The notes under the pieces were generated by a model. It saw nothing but the letters and a program-made list of their open reading frames with translations. It was not told where the DNA came from and made no database searches. A stretch of 64,000 nucleotides of DNA, from contig JAUHZU010000008.1 in NCBI GenBank assembly GCA_030425705.1, forward strand, positions 109,972-173,971. Direction: 5' to 3'. Numbering within the stretch: position 1 is the stretch's first letter; each line of letters begins with the position of its first letter. Made by a program: the position numbers and the translations under genes. This stretch comes from Phycisphaerae bacterium (GTDB lineage Bacteria; Planctomycetota; Phycisphaerae; Phycisphaerales; Phycisphaeraceae). Of the stretch, positions 9,259 through 17,079 are shown piece after piece.

Positions 9259-10134
9259 ATGTCGATTCGTTCTCGTAAGCCCATCCAGTTCTCTGCCGCC
9301 CTGCTGCTGGGCTCGATGCTTGCCGCGCCCGTCACGGCGCAGGAAGAACTACCGGTCGAGGAAGGCCTCTCAACCAGCGACCTCTCGCTGGGCATCACGC
9401 TGGATGTCGTCAGCCAATACTTCTTCCGCGGCTACGAACAGCAGGACTCGGGCCTGATCTTCCAGCCCGGTGCCGAGATCGGCCTGGCCGTCACCGATGG
9501 CGTAAGCGCCTACATCGGGCTGTGGGAGTCGTTCCACTCCGTCCCAACCATGGGCGCACCCACCAACCCCAAGAGCTGGTACGAGCAGGACGTCTACGCC
9601 GGCCTCAACTTCGAGCTGACCGACATCCTCTACCTCGACATCAGCTACACCGGCTACTTCTCGCCCAGCGACTCGTTCAGCGATATCCATGAGTTCGGCA
9701 TCGGCATGGGCGTCGAGGACGAGGGCTGGATGGGTGAAGAATGGTCGTTCGACCCGTACTTCCTCGTCGCGTTCGAGGTCCAGGACAACGGCGGCACCGA
9801 GGACACCTACCTCGAGCTCGGCGGCGAGTTCGGCTTTGACATCGATGAAGACATCAGCGCAGCCGTCCCCATCGTCCTGGGCCTCTCCCTGGACGACTAC
9901 TACACCGACGCGTCCGGCGACAATGAGTTCTTCGGCTACCTCAGCGTCGGCTTCTTCGTCACCGTGCCGATGAGCAAGATCATCGGCAGCGAGGAGTGGG
10001 TCGGCGCGTGGGACCTGACCGCCGGCGTGACCGTGCTCTTCCTCAACGACGACGCCGGGCTCACCGACGACGTCTCGGGCAGCAGCGATGAATTGCAGGT
10101 CGTCGGCTCGGTCGGCCTCAGCCGCGAGTGGTAA
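9259..10134 (+). CDS. TorF-like putative outer-membrane porin
   Basis: The 291-residue product starts with a signal peptide (to about residue 27, cleavage near V-T-A-Q). Alternating amphipathic strands typical of an outer-membrane beta-barrel follow. An early strand reads VVSQYFFRGYEQQDSG, which resembles the S-x-Y-x-F-R-G start of TorF/Gcw_chp family porins, and the chain ends in an aromatic residue (SREW) as many barrel proteins do. The start has an AAGGAG ribosome site 8 nt upstream. TorF-family porins in other bacteria are often linked to ammonium transport and nitrogen regulation, which fits the sigma-54-type promoter found upstream. The substrate is unknown. Confidence 0.75.
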   Translation: MSIRSRKPIQFSAALLLGSMLAAPVTAQEELPVEEGLSTSDLSLGITLDVVSQYFFRGYEQQDSGLIFQPGAEIGLAVTDGVSAYIGLWESFHSVPTMGAPTNPKSWYEQDVYAGLNFELTDILYLDISYTGYFSPSDSFSDIHEFGIGMGVEDEGWMGEEWSFDPYFLVAFEVQDNGGTEDTYLELGGEFGFDIDEDISAAVPIVLGLSLDDYYTDASGDNEFFGYLSVGFFVTVPMSKIIGSEEWVGAWDLTAGVTVLFLNDDAGLTDDVSGSSDELQVVGSVGLSREW

Positions 10135-10177
10135 CGCTGCCCCGACCTGACAACAAACCCCGTCTTCTTGGAACACT

Positions 10178-10214
10178 GGACGGGCCGCGACCTGCGGCCC
10201 GTCCGGTTTTTCTT
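10178..10214. terminator. Intrinsic terminator after the porin gene
   Basis: An 11-bp perfect stem (GGACGGGCCGC with GCGGCCCGTCC, loop GACCT) is followed by a T-rich tract on the plus strand. It separates the porin gene from the convergent cysteine desulfurase gene. Confidence 0.9.
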
Positions 10215-10233
10215 TGGCCGAATCCGAGCTCGA

Positions 10234-11427
10234 TCAGCCGACGACCTGGCCGAGCGCATCGAGCAGCGCATCGACCTCGTCGTCGGTCGTAAACGCCCCG
10301 GGGCTGACGCGCACCGACCCCACGGGGAACGTGCCCAGCCGGCGGTGGGCATAGGGCGCACAGTGCAGGCCCGGCCGGGTCGCGATCTCGAAGCTGTCGT
10401 CAAGGATGCTACCGAGGTCCGGCGCGTCGAAGCCGTCGATGTTGAACGACACCGTGCCCACCCGGGTCGTGGCGTCGGTGTTGCCGTAGAGCGTCATCAG
10501 GTCGTGGTCGGTGACGTAGTCGATCACTTTCTGGACCTGCGCCTGCTCGTGCGCGAGGGTATCGGCCAAGTTGCGTTGAGCGAGGTAGTCCATCGACGCG
10601 GAGAGCCCGGCGATCCCGACGGTGTTGGGCGTGCCACCTTCGAGGTAGTAGGGGTAAAGCGCGGGCTGGACGGGCGTGGCCGAGTCGCCGCCCGTGCCGC
10701 CCTCGCGGAAGGGCGCGAGCCGGGCGGGCGTGCCGGCGACGTCTTCGGACGCGGCGGGCACGCGTTCACCGACGTAGAGCCCGCCGGTACCGGTCGGGCC
10801 GAGCAGTGACTTGTGGCCGGGGAACGCGAGGAGGTCGACCTGCATCGCCTGCACATCGATGGGGACGACACCGATCGTTTGTGCCGCGTCGAGGCAGAAG
10901 AGCAGGCCCGCTTCGCGCGCGACCCGCCCCACCGCCGCGGCGTCCTGGATCGTGCCGGTCACGTTGCTGGCGTGGGTCATAACCACCAGCTTCGTCGCCG
11001 GCGTAATCGCCTTGCGGATGGCTTCGGGGTCGACAAACCCGGCGTCGTCGCAGTCGACGCGCGTCAGCGTGATCCGACCCGCGTCGCTCAACGCCTGCAG
11101 CGGCCGGCTGACCGAGTTGTGTTCGAGGACGGTCGTGATGACGTGCGGCGTCTCACCACCCTCCGACAGCGACGCGACGACACCCTTGATCGCGATGTTC
11201 AACGCGTCGGTGCCGTTGAGGGTAAAGACCATGCGTTCGTGCATCGGCGCGTTGACGAGGCGTGCGAGCTGAAGCCGGGCACGGTCGATCATCTCCTCCG
11301 CGGCGACGGCCATGCGGTGGCCGGCCCGTCCGGGGTTCGCGGCGTCCTCGGCGAGGAACTTCGTCATCGCCTCGGCCATGCCGGGGGCCTTGGGGAAACT
11401 CGTCGCGGCGTTGTCGAGGTAGATCAT
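10234..11427 (-). CDS. Cysteine desulfurase-family aminotransferase class V
   Basis: The 397-residue protein is a PLP enzyme of the NifS/SufS group, closest in pattern to the stand-alone family that starts MIYLDNAATSFPK. The PLP lysine is Lys206 in AFPGHKS, preceded by the LDAAQTIG strand. The persulfide-forming cysteine is Cys356 in RPGLHCAPYAHR. It would release sulfur from cysteine as an enzyme persulfide. It is the last gene of the riboswitch-led cluster (57 bp after the E1-like gene), so its likely job is to supply sulfur to the CysO-like carrier through the E1-like enzyme. A general Fe-S or thionucleoside role is less likely given the context. Confidence 0.88.
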   Translation of the reverse strand: MIYLDNAATSFPKAPGMAEAMTKFLAEDAANPGRAGHRMAVAAEEMIDRARLQLARLVNAPMHERMVFTLNGTDALNIAIKGVVASLSEGGETPHVITTVLEHNSVSRPLQALSDAGRITLTRVDCDDAGFVDPEAIRKAITPATKLVVMTHASNVTGTIQDAAAVGRVAREAGLLFCLDAAQTIGVVPIDVQAMQVDLLAFPGHKSLLGPTGTGGLYVGERVPAASEDVAGTPARLAPFREGGTGGDSATPVQPALYPYYLEGGTPNTVGIAGLSASMDYLAQRNLADTLAHEQAQVQKVIDYVTDHDLMTLYGNTDATTRVGTVSFNIDGFDAPDLGSILDDSFEIATRPGLHCAPYAHRRLGTFPVGSVRVSPGAFTTDDEVDALLDALGQVVG

Positions 11428-11484
11428 GGATCGTTGCAGGGCGTAAGGGCGCAGGGCCTGGAAAGATAGATCGTCTGCTTTGGG

Positions 11485-12678
11485 CTAGGCCCCAACGTAC
11501 TTCGCATAGATCGACTTGGCGACGGCGGGCTTCTGGGTGCCCTTGATGATCGCCCGGCCGTCGGTAAAGAGCGTCAACTCGTACGGCTCGCCGTTGTCGA
11601 CGATGTCGGTCCGCAGCATGAACCTGCTGCCGTTGACGCTGCCGTGCTGCTCGAGGCGTTTGGTGATCTCGGCGAAATCGAGCTTCTGCCCGTCGCCGAG
11701 TTTCTGTGTGATCTGCACGGCGTTGCGGCCGCAGAGCGTCGTCGTGCCGCTGGCGAACTTGCCATCTAGGAACTCAAAATCGCGGCGGTGGCAGCAGCGG
11801 CAGTCGCTGATGTCGTAGGCCCGGGCGACCTTGAACTGCCGGACGGTATTGCCCCACAGGTCGAGGTTGAGCATCGTCGGGCTCACGGCGTCGAGGTTGC
11901 CGGTGAGGATCTTGAGCGTTTCGAGCACCTCGAAGTTGGCAACGATGGAAACCGCCGGGCCGATGACCCCGGCGGTATCGCACGTCGGGTTGAGCCCCGG
12001 CGGCGGGGCCTGCTCGAAGATGCAGCGGAGGCAGGGGGTGGCTTTGCCTTCGCGTTCCCAAGGCGTTTCGCCTGTAGTACCGGGGGCCGCAGTGTGCGGG
12101 AGGATCGGGTAGCTCGCACCGACGGTGCCGACCGCCCCGCCGTAGACGTAGGGGATGCCGTGCTTCACGGCGCAGTCGTTGGCGAGGTACCGGGTCTCGA
12201 AGTTGTCGACGCCGTCGACAATGATGTCAACCTTCCGGCCCGCGGGCGAGTCGGCCGCATCGCTGCCGTCGGGTCTGACGCCGGCGAGCCACTCGATGTT
12301 GGTGTGGTTCACGTCGTCGACGACGGCGGACACATTCACCTGCGAGTTGATCTTCGCGATCTTGGCGCGGGCGGCCTCGGCCTTGGGGATCGCGTTGGCG
12401 ACGTCGTCCTCGTCGAACAGCACCTGGCGCTGCAGGTTGGTCATCTCGATAAAGTCGCGGTCGACGATCACGAGGTGGCCGACCCCAGCGCGGGCGAGCA
12501 TGTTGGCGATGACGGTGCCCAGCGCGCCACAGCCGACGACCAGCGCGGTCGCGCCCAGCAGCTTGCGCTGGCCCGCCTCGCCGAAGCCGGGCAGCAGCAT
12601 CTGCCGGTGGTAGCGGGAAAGGTCTTCGGGGGTATCGGTCGCCTGCGTTTCGATGGCTTGGGTATCGGTGGCGGTCAT
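11485..12678 (-). CDS. E1-like adenylyltransferase for a sulfur carrier (ThiF/MoeB/HesA family)
   Basis: This 397-residue protein activates the C-terminal Gly-Gly of a ubiquitin-like carrier as an acyl-adenylate, after which sulfur is added. Its nucleotide-binding loop is VVGCGALGTVIANML (about residues 47-61), followed by the Asp/Arg motif VDRDFIEMTNLQRQ. Zinc ligands are the CLRC pair near 215 and a CRCC cluster near 290. A C-terminal domain of about 100 residues replaces the rhodanese found in MOCS3-type enzymes and ends in GRAIIKGTQ, a tail seen in stand-alone bacterial HesA/MoeB proteins. It lies 19 bp after the NIL gene and before the desulfurase gene, so its partner is probably the CysO-like protein of the same cluster. 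Confidence 0.9.
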   Translation of the reverse strand: MTATDTQAIETQATDTPEDLSRYHRQMLLPGFGEAGQRKLLGATALVVGCGALGTVIANMLARAGVGHLVIVDRDFIEMTNLQRQVLFDEDDVANAIPKAEAARAKIAKINSQVNVSAVVDDVNHTNIEWLAGVRPDGSDAADSPAGRKVDIIVDGVDNFETRYLANDCAVKHGIPYVYGGAVGTVGASYPILPHTAAPGTTGETPWEREGKATPCLRCIFEQAPPPGLNPTCDTAGVIGPAVSIVANFEVLETLKILTGNLDAVSPTMLNLDLWGNTVRQFKVARAYDISDCRCCHRRDFEFLDGKFASGTTTLCGRNAVQITQKLGDGQKLDFAEITKRLEQHGSVNGSRFMLRTDIVDNGEPYELTLFTDGRAIIKGTQKPAVAKSIYAKYVGA

Positions 12679-12697
12679 GATTTAGTCTTCATTCACG

Positions 12698-12952
12698 TTA
12701 GGGCGCGACGAGCGAGCCGCCCTCGACGGGGTCGACCTTCACACCATTACTCACCAGGTTGTCCAGCGCCGCCTGGACCTCGTCCTCTTCGCCCTCGAAG
12801 AGCACGGCCATGATGCCGATATCCTCCTGGACGCTGGCCTGCCGGATGTCGAACATCACCGTGGGGAACTTGCGGGACATCTCCCACAGCCGGGGTTGGT
12901 TCTGCGCGCCGCCCTCGAAGGTCAGCCAGCACTTGCGGGTCGTGGTTGCCAT
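12698..12952 (-). CDS. NIL-domain protein
   Basis: The 84-residue protein is a NIL domain, the small ferredoxin-fold module also found at the C-terminus of the methionine transporter ATPase MetN, where it binds methionine. The start at 12952 (MATTTRKCWLTF) is chosen over an upstream GTG at 13006, because the family begins directly with this strand and the extra residues look untranslated. No iron-sulfur cysteines are present, unlike the longer NIL-ferredoxins. It sits between the sulfur carrier and E1 genes. A regulatory or sulfur-relay role in homocysteine formation is plausible, and a methionine-sensing role is the alternative. Confidence 0.82.
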   Translation of the reverse strand: MATTTRKCWLTFEGGAQNQPRLWEMSRKFPTVMFDIRQASVQEDIGIMAVLFEGEEDEVQAALDNLVSNGVKVDPVEGGSLVAP

Positions 12953-13044
12953 CGTCGACTCCTTCCCATAGGCGTGACCGGTCCGCCCGGCCGAACATAC
13001 GGCCACCCTGCGGACAGGTGAGTCCCCCCTGCGAACGGATACGC

Positions 13045-13329
13045 TTACCCGCCGGCGATGGCCAGGATGATATCGACCTGGTCTTTGTCGGTGACGGGCG
13101 TGCCGAAGTTGTCGAGGAAGCGGATGTCTTCCTCGTTGACGTAGATGTTGATCGAGCGGTTGATCTGTTCGCCGCCGTTGGGGAACAGCTTCTCGCCGAA
13201 AGCGGGGTACTGCTCGCGCAGCCCGCAGAGCACCTCGCCGACGGTCGCGCCGGGCGCAGAGACGGTCTCCTGCCCTTCGACCTGGGGACGCAGCGCGGCG
13301 GGGACGGTGACAGAGACGGGTGCGGACAT
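13045..13329 (-). CDS. CysO/MoaD-like ubiquitin-fold sulfur carrier protein
   Basis: The 94-residue protein has a ubiquitin-like fold and ends in AIAGG, the C-terminal Gly-Gly that is adenylated and converted to a thiocarboxylate. It resembles mycobacterial CysO at several points: an LRP segment near residue 13, the strand INIYVNEEDIRFLDN, and the final I-L-A-I-A-G-G. CysO hands its sulfide to the PLP enzyme CysM. Here the gene immediately upstream, 102 bp away, is a different fold-type II PLP enzyme, the ThrC-like protein. The cognate E1 and a sulfur source follow. No JAMM-type protease gene, which the CysO route needs to release cysteine, is present nearby. Confidence 0.9.
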   Translation of the reverse strand: MSAPVSVTVPAALRPQVEGQETVSAPGATVGEVLCGLREQYPAFGEKLFPNGGEQINRSINIYVNEEDIRFLDNFGTPVTDKDQVDIILAIAGG

Positions 13330-13431
13330 GGTTCTGGCTCCGGGTCGGCCGGTAAACGGGCCGACCAGCTTCTATGACATTCTAGACCCTGCCGCACGGC
13401 GCGGACAGCGGCACTCCCCCGCAAGCCCCGT

Positions 13432-14682
13432 TCAGCCCACCACGACGGGCTGCGACTGCCCGGCGACGAGCGTATCGAAAGCGGCGATCTTGGCCTCGAT
13501 CGGCTCGACCTCCTCGAACTGACCGGCCATGCACTCGATCGTCTTCAGCCCGTTGCCGGTGATGCACACACAGATCGGTTCGTCGCGGGGGATCCGGCCG
13601 GACTCGATCAGCTTGATCGCACAGGCCAGGGTCGTCCCGCCCGCGGGCTCGGTGAAGATGCCTTCGGTCTCCGCGAGCAGGCGGACCGCCGCGAGGATCT
13701 CCGGGTCGGTCGCGCTCTCCGCGAAGCCACCGGATTCCTTGAGGTGCTGGATCACGTAGTAGCCGTCGGCCGGGTTGCCGATCGCGATGGACTTGGCGAT
13801 CGTGTCGGGCTTCTGCGGGTGGAACAACTCGCTGCCCTCCGCGACGGCCTTGGCGATCGGGTTGCAGCCGGCGGCCTGGGCCCCGTACATCGCGGGCTTG
13901 TTGTCCGGCACGAGCCCGAGCTTGATGAACTCCTGGTACGCCTTCCACACCTTCGGCAGGATCGTCCCGCCGGCGACGGGCAGCACCGTGTGCGCGGGCA
14001 GGCGCCAGCCGAGCTGCTCGGCGATCTCGAAGCCGTGGGTCTTCGCCCCCTCGGTGTAGTACGGCCGGAGGTTGACGTTCACGATCGCCCAGCCGTATCG
14101 GTCGGCGATCTGCGCACACAGCCGGTTCACGTCGTCGTAGTTGCCCTTGATCTTCACGAGCGTCGGGCCGAAGACCCGGCTGCCGACGATCTTGCCTTCT
14201 TCAAGGTCGTGGGGCACCATGACGTAGGACTTGAGCCCGGCGGTCGCGGCATGGGCGGCGACGGAGTGGGCGAGGTTGCCCGTGCTGGCGCAACCGACCG
14301 TGTCGAAGCCGAACTCGGCGGCCTTGGTGATCGCGACGGAGACGACCCGGTCCTTGTAGGAGTAGCTCGGGTAGTTGGCCGAGTCGTCCTTGATGTAGAG
14401 CTCATCGACGCCGAGCTTCTTCGCGAGGCGGTCGGCCTTGATAAGCGGGGTCCAGCCGGAGTTGAAACCGGCCCTGGGCTCGCCCTCGATCGGCAGCAGG
14501 TCCTTGTACCGCCACAGCGAGCGCGGGCCCGCCTCGATCGACTCGCGGGTGACCTTGCCACGCATCGCGTCATAGTCGTACTGCACCTCGACGGGCGAGA
14601 AGTCGTTGTCGCAGATCGTGCGCGGCTCGATCGGGTACTCGGTCCCGGATTCCTTGGCTTTCAGGCACTTGACGTAGCTCAT
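13432..14682 (-). CDS. thrC: Threonine synthase-like PLP enzyme (possibly the sulfur acceptor enzyme)
   Basis: The 416-residue protein belongs to the threonine synthase family (fold type II PLP), which converts O-phosphohomoserine to threonine. An N-terminal region has two cysteines (C6, C24), then come the domain start NSGWTPLIKADRL and the PLP lysine Lys110 in YPSYSYKDR. The phosphate-binding GCASTGNLAHS loop, the LPVAGGTI loop and the EPAGGTT segment follow. It is the first gene behind a SAM-type riboswitch and leads the sulfur-carrier genes. Threonine synthesis is not normally SAM-controlled. It may therefore use O-phosphohomoserine or another activated homoserine with the carrier thiocarboxylate to make homocysteine. 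That is inference; ordinary ThrC activity is not excluded. Confidence 0.85.
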   Translation of the reverse strand: MSYVKCLKAKESGTEYPIEPRTICDNDFSPVEVQYDYDAMRGKVTRESIEAGPRSLWRYKDLLPIEGEPRAGFNSGWTPLIKADRLAKKLGVDELYIKDDSANYPSYSYKDRVVSVAITKAAEFGFDTVGCASTGNLAHSVAAHAATAGLKSYVMVPHDLEEGKIVGSRVFGPTLVKIKGNYDDVNRLCAQIADRYGWAIVNVNLRPYYTEGAKTHGFEIAEQLGWRLPAHTVLPVAGGTILPKVWKAYQEFIKLGLVPDNKPAMYGAQAAGCNPIAKAVAEGSELFHPQKPDTIAKSIAIGNPADGYYVIQHLKESGGFAESATDPEILAAVRLLAETEGIFTEPAGGTTLACAIKLIESGRIPRDEPICVCITGNGLKTIECMAGQFEEVEPIEAKIAAFDTLVAGQSQPVVVG

Positions 14683-14830
14683 GGCGTCGTTTCTCTTCGC
14701 GGCTCGGCGGACGTTTAGGTCGGGCGGGGCCCGCGTGGTGGCGGGGCTTAATCGACAAGCCCCCCGGTGTCGCAGACAACGAGGGGCGGTGACGTGTGGC
14801 CGGCCATCGCCGACCGGTCCCTTTGCCGCT

Positions 14831-14945
14831 CCTTATCTGCCCCCACCGAAGGTCGGCGGGGTAGGAATTCGCACCTCTCGCAGCGGGCAGCTGCGCGGTT
14901 GCGGTGACGTCATCGGGCCTAGTCCCTCGGTCACTCTGGATAAAA
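14831..14945 (-). ncRNA. SAM-I-type (S-box) riboswitch
   Basis: Read on the minus strand, P1 pairs TTTTATC (14939-14945) with GATAAGG (14831-14837). After P1 comes CAGAGTGACCGAGGGACT, then GGCCCGATGACG and CGCAACC (14897-14902), matching the SAM-I core AGAG..GAGGGA..GGCCC.ATGA..GCAACC. A short P3 (CAGC/GCTG) is followed by GGTGCGAATTCC (14864-14875), and then a P4 hairpin CCCCGCCGA/TCGGTGGGG with one G-U pair. It lies about 150 nt before the ThrC-like start codon. No run of U follows the downstream GGGGCTT/AAGCCCC hairpin, so control by translation or Rho is possible. The match is by eye against the known consensus. Confidence 0.88.
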
Positions 14946-14972
14946 GCAGGGGTATTTGATTGTGAACGAAGT

Positions 14973-15001
14973 ATGGTAGCCACCCCCAGAATCGCCGTCA
15001 A
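14973..15001 (-). promoter_or_regulatory. Sigma-70-type promoter of the riboswitch-led cluster
   Basis: On the minus strand, TTGACG (14996-15001) and TACCAT (14973-14978) are separated by 17 bp. The expected transcription start near 14966 is about 20 nt before the riboswitch P1. A dyad covers the -35 element: AGAATCG at 14988-14994 and CGATTCT at 15006-15012, flanked by CCCCC and GGGGG. Confidence 0.6.
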
Positions 15002-15101
15002 GCATCGATTCTTCGGGGGGCTGCTATGCAAAGCTCAAGAACCTGCACGACGCATCAGTACGCCCCTTGTCCCCACCGCCCACGGCGGCATAATCCCTCT
15101 C

Positions 15102-15920
15102 ATGCAATCGCTACAACCCTCTATCGAACGGACGACCTGTCTCATCGGCCTCGACCCTGAGGAGTCTACTCCCCTTAGGGCCGACATTACCGGCGGCGTG
15201 ATCGTGCATCCGATGCTCCCGGCGATCCAGGTCCGCGACGGACACCTCTATGTGCAGCGCCCCAATGCGATGTCGTTTGTCCGCGTCGACCAAGTGATCT
15301 ATCACGGTATCTTCGAGGACGACCATGATCTGATCGCTGCGCTCGCGCTGTGGGGTGGCCCCTGTCTGCCCAACGCACATGGCATGATGGACTGCCGACT
15401 CAAGCTGCCGTGCCTGGTGCGAGCCTTAGCAGTGTCGCGCTACGGATCGCCGCGCGGCTATACAACCGCCGGCACCAGGTACCCAGGCGGTGTACAGCGC
15501 GTCGCCAAATGGGGCAACTGGCACTGCGGTGAAAACAAAGCTCGTTTCGATGAGCCGTACACCGCCGATGCGAATGCGATCATCGAGCCGTACTTTGAAG
15601 GCAATGCAGTACGTGTGGTGTTAGTCGGTGATGAAGCATGGCAAATCGCGTTGGAAGGCCAGACATGGCTCAAGTCGATCCACGCCGACAACGCCGCGAT
15701 TACGGAGATCGACACCGAGCTACTCGAAGACACTCGTGTGATCGGCCGAGCCCTTGGGTTGGACATTGTCGCCAATGACTACATCATCACCCATGCAGGC
15801 GAGCGGCGGCTTCTCGAAGTAAACCACATCCCCAACGTCACCCGCTTTGAACCGATCCGTGAGGCATACCTTGCCTACGCTGCACAGTGGGCGAACCGTA
15901 ACAAAGCGATGCACCCGTAA
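15102..15920 (+). CDS. ATP-grasp-like protein of unknown function
   Basis: The 272-residue product looks like a member of the ATP-grasp/RimK superfamily. The C-terminal LLEVNHIPNVTRFEP segment matches the E-x-N metal-binding end of this fold, and IIEPYFEGNAVRVVLVGDEAWQI resembles the preceding strand pair with its conserved Glu and Arg. The ATP-grasp lid and N-terminal lysine region are weakly conserved, so the substrate is unknown; RimK-like enzymes ligate carboxylates to amines. The ATG at 15102 is preferred over upstream starts, which would run into the riboswitch promoter. G+C is lower than in its neighbours, and it has no operon partner. Confidence 0.6.
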   Translation: MQSLQPSIERTTCLIGLDPEESTPLRADITGGVIVHPMLPAIQVRDGHLYVQRPNAMSFVRVDQVIYHGIFEDDHDLIAALALWGGPCLPNAHGMMDCRLKLPCLVRALAVSRYGSPRGYTTAGTRYPGGVQRVAKWGNWHCGENKARFDEPYTADANAIIEPYFEGNAVRVVLVGDEAWQIALEGQTWLKSIHADNAAITEIDTELLEDTRVIGRALGLDIVANDYIITHAGERRLLEVNHIPNVTRFEPIREAYLAYAAQWANRNKAMHP

Positions 15921-15935
15921 GCGTCGTACTCAAAC

Positions 15936-15964
15936 AAAAACCCCGGCCAACCGGCCGGGGTTTA
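15936..15964. terminator. Bidirectional intrinsic terminator
   Basis: AAAAA, then CCCCGGCC (15941-15948), loop AACC, GGCCGGGG (15953-15960) and TTT form a symmetrical terminator. It lies between the ATP-grasp gene and the convergent rpsL-rpsG genes. Confidence 0.92.
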
Positions 15965-15986
15965 TCTATTGCAGACAGAAGCCGGC

Positions 15987-16463
15987 TTACCACGCGAAGT
16001 GGGCGAATGCCTTGTTGGCCTCGGCCATGCGGTGGGTCTGGTCGCGCTGGTTGACGGCCTTGCCCTCGCCGCGGGCGGCTTCAGACAACTCACGCGCCAG
16101 GCGGAGGTACATGGGCTTGCCCTTCTCGGCCCGCACGGTGTTGATGATCCAGCGGAAGGCCAGCGACTGCTGACGCTTCTTGTTCACCTGCATGGGGACC
16201 TGATAGTTCGCACCGCCGACGCGCTTCGAGCGGACCTCGACGTTGGGCTTGACGTTCTCGAGGGCCTTGTGGAAGACCTCGATCGCGGGCATCTCACCGT
16301 TGTTGCGCTTCTCGATCTCTTCGAAGGCGTCGTAGATGATCCGCTGGGCGACGGACTTCTTGCCGTCGAGCATGATGCAGTTGATGAAACGGGACAGCGT
16401 CTTGTCGCCGAACTTGGGGTCTGGTTTGAGCTGCTCTTCCGACTTGGTGAATCCGCGACCCAT
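15987..16463 (-). CDS. rpsG: 30S ribosomal protein S7
   Basis: S7 binds the 3' major domain of 16S rRNA and organises the head of the 30S subunit near the exit site. The start at 16463 gives a 158-residue product beginning MGRGFTKSEEQLKPDPKFGD; the upstream in-frame extension has no family match. Typical segments are INCIMLDGKKSVAQRIIYDA, the VGGANYQVP loop and the basic RRQQSLAFRW region. It lies 130 bp after rpsL in the usual str-operon order. fusA and tuf do not follow, because the terminator and the ATP-grasp gene come next. Confidence 0.98.
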   Translation of the reverse strand: MGRGFTKSEEQLKPDPKFGDKTLSRFINCIMLDGKKSVAQRIIYDAFEEIEKRNNGEMPAIEVFHKALENVKPNVEVRSKRVGGANYQVPMQVNKKRQQSLAFRWIINTVRAEKGKPMYLRLARELSEAARGEGKAVNQRDQTHRMAEANKAFAHFAW

Positions 16464-16593
16464 GGTGGGCTCCTGTGTGTCAGGCGGCTTGGTCAGGCGT
16501 TGGGGCCTGCCCTTCACCCCCGACGACGGGCCGGGGATTACTGCCGCAAAACGAAATCATTAGATGGTGCTGCGAGTGATCGGGGGTGGCTGT

Positions 16594-16968
16594 TTAGCCC
16601 TTGGGACGCTTGACGCCGTACTTGGAGCGGCCCTTCTTGCGGCCTTCGACGCCGAGGGTGTCCAGCGCCCCGCGGACGATGTGGTACCGGACACCGGGGA
16701 GGTCGCGGACCCGGCCGCCGCGGACGAGCACGATGCTGTGCTCCTGCAGGTTGTGGCCCTCGCCGCCGATGTACGCGGTGACTTCCTTGCCGTTGGACAG
16801 GCGGACACGGGCGACCTTCCGCAGCGCCGAGTTCGGCTTCTTGGGGGTCACGGTCTTGACCTGCAGGCACACGCCGCGCCGCTGGGGGCACTGGTCCAGG
16901 TCCTTGACCTTGGACTTGATCACGGGGCTGCGGCGGGGGTTGCTGACCAGCTGGTTAATCGTTGGCAT
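16594..16968 (-). CDS. rpsL: 30S ribosomal protein S12
   Basis: S12 sits at the decoding centre and controls translational accuracy. The start at 16968 gives 124 residues beginning [13 protein letters not shown], the standard family start; earlier in-frame codons are not family-like. The streptomycin-site loop [11 protein letters not shown] carries the lysine that is changed in resistant mutants, and the second loop [25 protein letters not shown] has the invariant Pro and Asp. Both loops appear wild-type. It is the first gene of the short rpsL-rpsG unit. Confidence 0.98.
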   Translation of the reverse strand: MPTINQLVSNPRRSPVIKSKVKDLDQCPQRRGVCLQVKTVTPKKPNSALRKVARVRLSNGKEVTAYIGGEGHNLQEHSIVLVRGGRVRDLPGVRYHIVRGALDTLGVEGRKKGRSKYGVKRPKG

Positions 16969-17079
16969 AGTCGCCTCAAGCGTTTCACGGGGAATCCGCC
17001 AGCCCCGACGGGGACCGGCGTATCGAGCCAAGCAGTATAACCGAATCCGGCGGAGCCTCGCAAGCGGGCCTTGCCCTTT

